The notes beneath the pieces are model-generated. The model searched no databases. It was given only the letters and a program-made list of their open reading frames with translations, and was not told where the DNA came from. DNA of 31,970 bases from a virus. Below are positions 26,408 to 31,970 of the stretch, one piece after another (positions within the stretch are counted from its first letter, which is position 1; the number at the start of each line of letters is the position of its first letter). The stretch lies in IMG/VR virus record IMGVR_UViG_3300034072_000868, positions 1 to 31,970 of that record. One strand, given 5' to 3'. The position numbers and the translations under genes are program-made.

Positions 26408-29400
26408 TCAGTTCCCCAGGATCACGTTGACATAGTTGCTGTCCGCGGCGGTTGCTGCGTTGTACGCATAAGTCGTCAGCTTCAAGTTGGTACCGTTACC
26501 GGCCTGCGTCATAACGATCCGGTTACCGTTGGTCATGGCTACGGCGGGCTTGTTGTTTTCCACATCGCCAAACGCACCAGCGATCGCGTAGACACCCACG
26601 GCCTCCCGGCTCACATTCAGGCCAGCCGTGTTGCGGAGCATCGTGATCGCCCCCGCACCGTTAAACGTGCAGGAGCCGCCGATCAGCCCGGTGTGCGAGT
26701 TGTTGGCCTGTACCAACCAGCCGGCCCAAGCGGCGGCGCCCAGCTTACTTCTGGACCAGATGACGCCATTAGGGTCGTAGTGGATCTGGAACAGGTGGGT
26801 ACCGTCGTTGTAAGTCTTGATAATCCCGGCTTTAGCCTGGAAGAAGTTGAATGTGCCGGTAGTGTCCGCCGAAACCTGAGTCTCGACACCATTCGCCGTT
26901 AGGTTGTCGATGTTTACGGCAGTTGGCCCGAGGGCAACGCTGCCGTAGGCAATTGCACCATCAGTCCAGATGCCGTTCGTGCCGATACCGCCTTGCAGCG
27001 CACCGGACTGATACACATACAGCCCCTCGCCAATCGCGGCATTCGCGCTGGTGTGGCTGCCGCGAATCCAGGAGAGGCCGAAGCTATTCGCAGGGTTATA
27101 CGCTACGCCCTGCCCTGCCCCGTCATAGTTAGAACCCATGCCCCAAATATTCGCGCCCCAGTCCGCGCCTGAACCGTTGGAGTTGGCGTAACCCCCATGG
27201 ATGCCCATCGGCGCCTCAACCACTCCGGTCAAAGTCCCGCCGGCCAACGGCAGTTTTGTTGCATCGGCTACGGTGATGTTCGCGGTGCCGTTGAAGCTGA
27301 CCCCGTTGATGGTTCTGGCAGTCTGCAGGGCAGAGGCTGTTGCAGCGTTTCCAGAGCATGAAATCGCCCAAGTACCGGAGGCCCCGCCGCCTGTCTTGGT
27401 CGGCGCACGGCTCGCAATCTCAGCCACCGCATAGGCTGTTGAGGCAATCTGTGTGGTATTGGTGCCAACTGGGGCGGTTACGCAGGTGGAGGCGCCTGTC
27501 AGGGCAATTGAGTCGAAGTCGTTGATAGCGTCGTAGGCGCCGCTGGCCGTGCTGAACACCAGCTTACGCTTACCCTGGGCTACTGCCACTGCGGCGCCGT
27601 TCGGTCCGCAGCGCACAGAGACAGAGAACGCACCAGTTGTACCGTTACTGATCGAGTAGATCCGGTTTGCAGTAGTTGGCAGCTCCACCACGAGCGCTGA
27701 GGTAAGTGCGCCGGACAGCGCGATAACAGCATTCGCTGCCTCGTCCGAAGTCAGCACGCGGGTTCCGCCGGTCAGGCCAGCAAGGGCCAGCTGGCCGTTG
27801 ACCACTGACTGCACAAACGCTGTAGACGCGACCTGCGTGGTGCTTACCCCTGGGGACGCAGTTGGTACCGTCGGCGTGCCTGTTAGCGCTGGGGAAGTAA
27901 GCGGAGCTGCCCCCATCTCCGCCAAGGTCCAAGAGACGTTAGCGGACCCGTCGAAGGATTTGGCTGAGGCGCCCAGGGTTAGCGTGCGAGCAGACGCCAG
28001 CTTCGTAGCTGTGGCGATGTTTCCGCCCGCCTCCAGCTTGGAGTTCAGCTGCCCCTGAACCTTGCCGAACGCAGAGAGCACTGTGTCGGTGCTGGCCAGA
28101 GGCGCAGCGGTGCCTGCCAGGTACCCAGTCAGTACAGTAGACCGAACATTGTCCGCCAGGCCGTTGGCGGCGGCGGTGATCTGTGCCTGCAACTTACCCA
28201 GGCCGACCAGCAGACTGTCAGTAGCTACGACCGCCGAGCCGGTGGCAGTGCTGAGGCCGGTGAGTACAGCAGCCCGGACGGACGCTACCAGATCCTTCCA
28301 GGTCTTGTCGCCTGCCCAGAACTGCGAGGAGGTACCGGCAGCGATGCTCGGCTCCTTGGTAGAGTCAGCAACGGTGATGTTTGCAGTCCCGTCAAAGGCC
28401 ACGCCGTTGATAGTGCGCGCCGTAACCAGCTTGGTCGCCGCCGCGGCAGTCCCTCCAACAGGCAGGGCGCCGATCTTAGCCGGAGTGACAGTGACCGTGC
28501 CGGTCTCTCCGTTTACCGAAGACACCGCCTCGGTGTTGTCGATTTTGTAGAACTGGTCGAGGTTCTTCGAGTAGACCAGGGTGTCACCAACCCCGTAGAC
28601 CTCGCCACCCGCCGTGCCGCCGACAGTCACCTTCCAGAAGGCTCCGTTACTGGGCTTCGCCGGGTACGAGCCGGAGGATAGGTCGATGCCGCCAAGCTCC
28701 ACCAGGCTGCCTGTAAGGGACGCGGCGGCGCTATGGGCCTGGTCGCGGTATGTCTGCGCCATGGACGCGGAGGACGACGCTGCCGACTCGGCGGCCTGTG
28801 CCGCCTGCTTGGAGACCAGGGCAGCAGCCTCCGAAGTGGCCGCCGAGGCCGAGCTAGCCGCAGCCTTGGTTGCGTGGTGCTTCGCCGAATGCTTCCCGGC
28901 CTCCACTTGGACATCGACACCCTCTTCGGCCCATTTCTGTGCCTTGGCGGAACTAGCGGATGCCTCGGCGGCTTTGGTCGTGGCCGTGGCGGCACCTGTC
29001 GAGGCAGTAGAGGCGCTGCCAGCCGCCTCAGTGGCTTTGGTCGTGGCAGTGGCGGCACCTGTCGAGGCAGTAGAGGCGCTGCCAGCCGCCTCAGTGGCTT
29101 TGGTCGTGGCAGTGGCGGCACTCGATGCAGCGTTCGTCGCACTGGTCGAGGCTTCAGTGGCCTTGGTTGTGGCAGTGGTTGCGCTCGATGCAGCGTTCGT
29201 CGCACTGGTCGAGGCTTCAGTGGCCTTGGTTGTGGCAGTGGTTGCGCTAGCCGATGCCTTCGCAGCGTGGTGCTTGGCCGAGTATTTGCCCGCCTCTACT
29301 ACAGTGTTCTCCGGCTCTTCCGCCCACTTCTGGGCCTTGACCTGTGAGTTGCTTGAGTTCGTCGCACTGGTCGAGGCTTCAGTGGCCTTGGTTGTGGCAG

Positions 29401-30136
29401 TGGTTGCGCTCGATGCAGCGCTGGAGGCGCTGTTGGCAGCTTCAGTGGCCTTGGTCGAAGCTGCAGCGGCACTGTTGCTTGCGTTCGTCGCACTGGTCGA
29501 GGCTTCAGTGGCCTTGGTTGTGGCAGTGGTTGCGCTCGATGCAGCGCTGGAGGCGCTGTTGGCAGCTTCAGTGGCCTTGGTCGAAGCTGCAGCGGCACTG
29601 TTGCTTGCGTTCGTCGCACTGGTCGAGGCTTCAGTGGCCTTGGTTGTGGCAGTGGTTGCGCTCGATGCAGCGCTGGAGGCGCTGTTGGCAGCTTCAGTGG
29701 CCTTGGTCGTGGCAGTGGCTGCGCTCGCCGATGCCTTCGCAGCGTGGTGCTTGGCGGAGTATTTGCCCGCCTCTACTGCAGTGTTCTCCGGCTCTTCCGC
29801 CCACTTCTGGGATTTGGTGGCGGACGTGGCCGCACCTGCCGCACTGGTGGCAGAGTCTGCAGCTTTGGTGACCGCAGTGGCTGCGCCGGTGGCCGCAGAG
29901 GCTGCGCTATTGACTGCTTCGGCCGCCTTCACCGTGGCCGTGGTTTGGCTCTCCGCTGCGCTGGTGGCGCTGGCTGCGGCGGCCGTCGCCGACTGGGCAG
30001 AGTCCTGGGCGAACTCCTCAGACAGCGTGATGTTGTGGTAGGTCTCAGTCTGCTGGACTCGAGTGATCAGATTCTCTACCCGCCCGGTGAGCTCGGAGAC
30101 AGCGGCGTCGAACTGGGGGTAATTATTCGCAGACAT
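26408..30136 (-). CDS. Side tail fibre, Ala/Thr/Ser-rich repeat protein (1242 residues)
   Basis: The N-terminal ~70 residues begin MSANNYPQFDAAVSELTGRVENL, then a long shaft of AxxA/T repeat rich in ATTKATEAS-type heptad-like units runs to about residue 460; this is typical of lambda Stf-like fibre shafts. Three spacer modules contain KAQKWAEEP/G and EAGKYSAKHHA. From about 480 to 940 there are repeated blocks such as TARTINGVAFDG, TLTGVV and ASTAFVQSVV typical of phage fibre stalks. The C-terminal ~300 residues (from about 940) form a distinct glycine/asparagine-rich tip domain that probably contacts the receptor. No internal chaperone cleavage site is recognised. The gene is preceded by element E and followed by two small assembly-type genes. 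Confidence 0.93.
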   Translation of the reverse strand: MSANNYPQFDAAVSELTGRVENLITRVQQTETYHNITLSEEFAQDSAQSATAAAASATSAAESQTTATVKAAEAVNSAASAATGAATAVTKAADSATSAAGAATSATKSQKWAEEPENTAVEAGKYSAKHHAAKASASAATATTKATEAANSASSAASSATTATTKATEASTSATNASNSAAAASTKATEAANSASSAASSATTATTKATEASTSATNASNSAAAASTKATEAANSASSAASSATTATTKATEASTSATNSSNSQVKAQKWAEEPENTVVEAGKYSAKHHAAKASASATTATTKATEASTSATNAASSATTATTKATEASTSATNAASSAATATTKATEAAGSASTASTGAATATTKATEAAGSASTASTGAATATTKAAEASASSAKAQKWAEEGVDVQVEAGKHSAKHHATKAAASSASAATSEAAALVSKQAAQAAESAASSSASMAQTYRDQAHSAAASLTGSLVELGGIDLSSGSYPAKPSNGAFWKVTVGGTAGGEVYGVGDTLVYSKNLDQFYKIDNTEAVSSVNGETGTVTVTPAKIGALPVGGTAAAATKLVTARTINGVAFDGTANITVADSTKEPSIAAGTSSQFWAGDKTWKDLVASVRAAVLTGLSTATGSAVVATDSLLVGLGKLQAQITAAANGLADNVRSTVLTGYLAGTAAPLASTDTVLSAFGKVQGQLNSKLEAGGNIATATKLASARTLTLGASAKSFDGSANVSWTLAEMGAAPLTSPALTGTPTVPTASPGVSTTQVASTAFVQSVVNGQLALAGLTGGTRVLTSDEAANAVIALSGALTSALVVELPTTANRIYSISNGTTGAFSVSVRCGPNGAAVAVAQGKRKLVFSTASGAYDAINDFDSIALTGASTCVTAPVGTNTTQIASTAYAVAEIASRAPTKTGGGASGTWAISCSGNAATASALQTARTINGVSFNGTANITVADATKLPLAGGTLTGVVEAPMGIHGGYANSNGSGADWGANIWGMGSNYDGAGQGVAYNPANSFGLSWIRGSHTSANAAIGEGLYVYQSGALQGGIGTNGIWTDGAIAYGSVALGPTAVNIDNLTANGVETQVSADTTGTFNFFQAKAGIIKTYNDGTHLFQIHYDPNGVIWSRSKLGAAAWAGWLVQANNSHTGLIGGSCTFNGAGAITMLRNTAGLNVSREAVGVYAIAGAFGDVENNKPAVAMTNGNRIVMTQAGNGTNLKLTTYAYNAATAADSNYVNVILGN
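28991..29116. repeat. Tandem 63-base repeat in the fibre shaft, two copies
   Basis: A 63-base unit starting GGCACCTGTCGAGG occurs at 28991-29053 and 29054-29116 with no differences seen. It encodes 21 residues of the alanine-rich shaft on the - strand. Confidence 0.85.
29132..29248. repeat. Tandem 63-base repeat in the fibre shaft, about 1.9 copies
   Basis: A unit starting GTTCGTCGCACTGG is found at 29132-29194 and again from 29195 to about 29248. It is 63 bases, the same length as the neighbouring repeat family but of different sequence. Confidence 0.8.
29250..29334. repeat. 85-base duplicated spacer module, copy 1 (copy 2 at 29727-29811)
   Basis: An 85-base segment encoding the KAQKWAEE spacer recurs 477 bases downstream at 29727-29811 with only about two differences. 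A more diverged third version lies near 28860-28945. The spacers alternate with the ATTKATEAS shaft blocks. Confidence 0.8.
29357..29709. repeat. 126-base tandem repeat in the fibre shaft, about 2.8 copies
   Basis: Copies start at 29357, 29483 and 29609, each beginning GTTCGTCGCACTGG, with an exact 126-base (42-codon) period; the third diverges at about 29709. Codon-level identity between copies shows recent duplication or gene conversion. Confidence 0.88.
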
Positions 30137-30150
30137 TTGGCCTTCCCATG

Positions 30151-30183
30151 TTTATGGCTAGTATCATACCTGTAAATACAGGT
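30151..30183 (-). promoter_or_regulatory. Bipartite phage element, copy E (leftward)
   Basis: On the - strand, TTTACA (30176-30171) is followed after 14 bases by CATAAA (30156-30151), 14 bases before the fibre start codon. The first part lies in the most symmetrical site of all, ACCTGTA-AA-TACAGGT (30168-30183), whose last base is also the last base of the stop codon of the upstream gene. This copy shows that the element is used on both strands and for a late gene. Confidence 0.65.
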
Positions 30184-30923
30184 CAGTAAATAAGCACGCC
30201 CGCATACGCCGCCGGAGTCGACAGTGCTGAGGGGTTCGCGGAGTTCGAGTAGGTGTCCATTGTCAGCCGCAGCGACATGGATCCTCCGGTTGGCGGGCCG
30301 TACCCATACGCGCAGTAGGCCACTGGCGTCTGGCCCTCGACCCCGTTCGGGTATACAAGGTCAGCGAACCGCAGGGTGTCCACCACCAGGTATCCGCCCG
30401 GTGCGGGGTTGGCTGAGGTGTACCAGCTGACCCGAAACCCTGTGTACGGCAGCGACGTAGAAGACAGGCTCCAAGTGGACGGGTTGTGAATCGCGGCGAT
30501 CTTCAGGATGGGGGCGCCGGAGTCGAAGCTGATCCGACCGTCCGCCGTGCGGACTCGTAGCCCCCACCCGGCAGTGCTCTTCATGCCGGTGGCGAACACC
30601 TTGTAGGTCACCTGCACAGAGCTTCTGGCCTGGCCACTGACGGTGTAGTTGAAGCGCAGCTGGAACCCGGTCCAGTTGCCGGAACTGCCGATGTACGTGA
30701 TGCCTCGGACGATGACGTCAGTCAGCGGCCAGGTGATGGCCACTATCGGCGGCTCCACAGACGTGATAACGCGGCTGAACGTCAGCACAGACGTGGGCCA
30801 GGCGCTGCCGCTGGTGAACACCGCAGCGGTGTACGTCCCCCCCTGAATCAGGGAGTAGTTCAGGAACACGTCGTCGATAGCAATTTCGCCCGCAGGGTTG
30901 CGGACCTTGAATCCCATGGTCAT
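30183..30923 (-). CDS. Tail-tip or fibre-associated structural protein (246 residues)
   Basis: A beta-rich protein with no signal or membrane segment. It begins MTMGFKVRNPAGEIAIDDVFLN (an in-frame ATG two codons on is also possible) and continues with GISYIGSSGNWTGFQLRF-like Gly/Ser/Thr-rich strands, ending in YAGVLIY. The composition resembles phage virion proteins. It overlaps the preceding gene by four bases (ATGA on the - strand), and with it lies between the J-like protein and the side fibre. A receptor-interacting accessory or tail-tip decoration protein is likely; no family name can be given. Confidence 0.83.
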   Translation of the reverse strand: MTMGFKVRNPAGEIAIDDVFLNYSLIQGGTYTAAVFTSGSAWPTSVLTFSRVITSVEPPIVAITWPLTDVIVRGITYIGSSGNWTGFQLRFNYTVSGQARSSVQVTYKVFATGMKSTAGWGLRVRTADGRISFDSGAPILKIAAIHNPSTWSLSSTSLPYTGFRVSWYTSANPAPGGYLVVDTLRFADLVYPNGVEGQTPVAYCAYGYGPPTGGSMSLRLTMDTYSNSANPSALSTPAAYAGVLIY

Positions 30924-31216
30924 GCGATAGCCGCTACCCTGATCGTGCCGCTGGCATGAAAGTCAGGGCTGGTTGCGTAGGGGCGCCAGGACAGCCGGCC
31001 GCTGGCATTCAGGGTCACTACGTGCGGAACCTTGTCCGGGTCGGTCGGGGCGTAGAACCACACCGCGTTCAAATGGTTGTAGCCGGCCGGCAGCTGGTAG
31101 CTGCCAGACTGCCCTTTGACCGCCTGCACGCTGGCGATGAAGCGCAGGAACCTCCCGTCGATGGTCAGCTGTTGGCTGCCGTCTGACCCGTAGTAGATCC
31201 TCAGTCCATAGGCCAT
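30920..31216 (-). CDS. Small tail-tip protein (98 residues)
   Basis: The protein starts MAYGLRIYYGSDGSQQLTIDG at the ATG that overlaps the stop codon of the J-like gene by one base (TGATG). It contains QLPAGYNHLNAVWFYAPTDPDK and ends GTIRVAAIA, a beta-rich pattern. It is a coupled partner of the 246-residue protein and probably part of the tail tip. No family is recognised. Confidence 0.8.
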   Translation of the reverse strand: MAYGLRIYYGSDGSQQLTIDGRFLRFIASVQAVKGQSGSYQLPAGYNHLNAVWFYAPTDPDKVPHVVTLNASGRLSWRPYATSPDFHASGTIRVAAIA

Positions 31217-31970
31217 CAGCTAAGCAACCCCATCTCAACCCGCAGCACGCCGTTGGAGTCGTACACCCGGGTGCCATTGCTGTCCCGCACGGTTCTCCCC
31301 TGCCCCGCCACCTCACCGTTCATCTCGAAGCTGCCTGCCTTGGTAAGCCGCCAACCTGTCTGCCCGGCTACGAAGTTGCTGGACGTGATCTCGCTGCCGA
31401 TTTTTGCCGAAGTGATCGCAGCATCGGCGATCTTGGCTGAGGTGATTGAGGCAGCGCGGATCATGGCGTCCTGGATGACCGTCTGGCCGTCTACGACGGC
31501 GAATGCCAGGGTGTAAGTGCCTCCTGACGGGTTGTAGACGTAGAACCTGTCGGCCACAGCCCCGATCTCGGACACATTGCCGTCCACGGAGATCCCAAAC
31601 ACTGCCTTCTTGCCGTTGACCGTGGCGGTCGTCACCGCACGGGCAACCGCACCATCGGTGTAGGAGGTCTGGGCGGTGAACTGCTGCTGGACGGAGGCGA
31701 ACTGGTTTCCGGTGTTGCTGGTCAGCGTGTCGATCCGGGTGGACAGCGCACTGTCACCGTTGGCCCTGGCAGTCTGCTCGCTGGTGATCGCGGCAGCGTT
31801 GGCCGTGGCCGCTGCAGCTGCGTCTGTAGCCACCTTGTCGGTAACGGCCACCCAGGCAGTGCCGTTCCAGCGCTTCGGCGTGTTGGCGCCGCCTGTGGTG
31901 TCAATCCAAAGGTTCTGTGGCAGCCGATCTGCGGCAGACGGGGCAGCAGACTGGAAGAGGATCTTCCCGC
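31216..31970 (-). CDS. J-like central tail protein, C-terminal part (gene continues beyond the window)
   Basis: The frame is open to the right window edge; its start is outside. The visible 251 codons begin KILFQSAAPSADRLPQNLW, continue WNGTAWVAVTDKVATDAAAA, and then show the typical end of lambda J-like tip attachment proteins: NGKKAVFGISVDGNVSEIGAVADRF (DUF1983-type), ITSAKIADAAITSAKIG, and a C-terminal beta-rich part with GEVAGQGRTVRDSNG. This protein forms the central tip and first receptor contact in siphoviruses. The GTG at 31851 is internal, not a start, because an uninterrupted coding pattern continues upstream. Partial at 5' end. Confidence 0.93.
   Translation of the reverse strand, partial: GKILFQSAAPSAADRLPQNLWIDTTGGANTPKRWNGTAWVAVTDKVATDAAAAATANAAAITSEQTARANGDSALSTRIDTLTSNTGNQFASVQQQFTAQTSYTDGAVARAVTTATVNGKKAVFGISVDGNVSEIGAVADRFYVYNPSGGTYTLAFAVVDGQTVIQDAMIRAASITSAKIADAAITSAKIGSEITSSNFVAGQTGWRLTKAGSFEMNGEVAGQGRTVRDSNGTRVYDSNGVLRVEMGLLS

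Noticed and set aside
28860-29811. Tandem repeats that could look like a CRISPR array
   Set aside because: Repeat periods of 63 and 126 bases are whole numbers of codons in the fibre gene and no unique spacers are present.
28614-30041. 475-codon + strand frame rich in Ala/Val/Leu
   Set aside because: It is the mirror of the repeat-rich fibre shaft. The fibre frame is supported by recognisable fibre modules, gene order and an upstream element.
1-31970. tRNA genes, riboswitches, integrase or insertion sequences
   Set aside because: Read through on both strands, I found no cloverleaf with CCA-type end, no known riboswitch core, no recombinase motif and no terminal inverted repeat with transposase. 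A covariance-model search would be needed to exclude a degenerate tRNA.

Overview
The window looks like most of the non-structural half plus the tail/lysis end of a tailed double-stranded DNA phage of a high-GC gammaproteobacterium, most probably Pseudomonas. The reasons are the G+C-rich coding sequence, the many TGATG/ATGA/GTGA gene overlaps, a complete phage replisome, a lambda-J-like tail protein with DUF1983-type C-terminus, and a holin/endolysin/spanin cassette. I see no integrase, CI-like repressor, terminase, capsid, tRNA or CRISPR inside the window, so lifestyle is not settled; a siphovirus-like tail is the best guess.

Layout. Bases 1-365 carry no convincing gene but hold a G-tract cluster, a short direct repeat and a long stem-loop. 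Genes on the + strand run from 366 to 24068: (i) 366-2336, small regulatory/accessory genes (ArsR-type winged helix, an unknown 213-aa protein, a ribbon-helix-helix protein with two inverted repeats in front, two unknowns); (ii) 2444-9085, helicase and primase block (Dda/RecD-like SF1 helicase, AEP-type primase fused to a P-loop helicase domain, SNF2-type helicase); (iii) 9205-10053, an abundant-protein-like gene closed by a strong terminator, possibly the single-strand binding protein; (iv) 10143-17469, nucleotide metabolism and polymerase block (MazG-like pyrophosphohydrolase, an Acb2-type anti-CBASS protein, thymidylate synthase, a 1200-aa PolI-type polymerase, a DEDDh exonuclease, dNMP kinase, a PD-(D/E)XK resolvase-like nuclease); (v) 17515-24068, ATP-dependent ligase, a block of four small envelope or unknown genes, and an SbcC/SbcD-like pair. 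Genes on the - strand run from the right edge back to 24059: J-like tail protein (partial), two small tail-tip genes, an alanine/threonine-rich 1242-aa side-fibre, a fibre-assembly-type protein, Rz/Rz1-type spanins, endolysin and two small membrane proteins. The two transcription units meet head to head and overlap by 10 bases.

The most interesting non-coding signal is a bipartite element, TTTACA-like hexamer, exactly 14 bases, CATAAA-like hexamer, found five times, each time in one of the few intergenic gaps and each time pointing at the next gene (ArsR gene, SF1 helicase, SSB-like gene, ligase, and side fibre on the other strand). It does not fit sigma-70 spacing and may be a phage-specific promoter or operator that ties the early and late units together. 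The most interesting coding signal is the 99-aa Acb2-type cyclic-nucleotide sponge, carrying Tyr11 and Lys26, placed between the MazG-like and thymidylate synthase genes.
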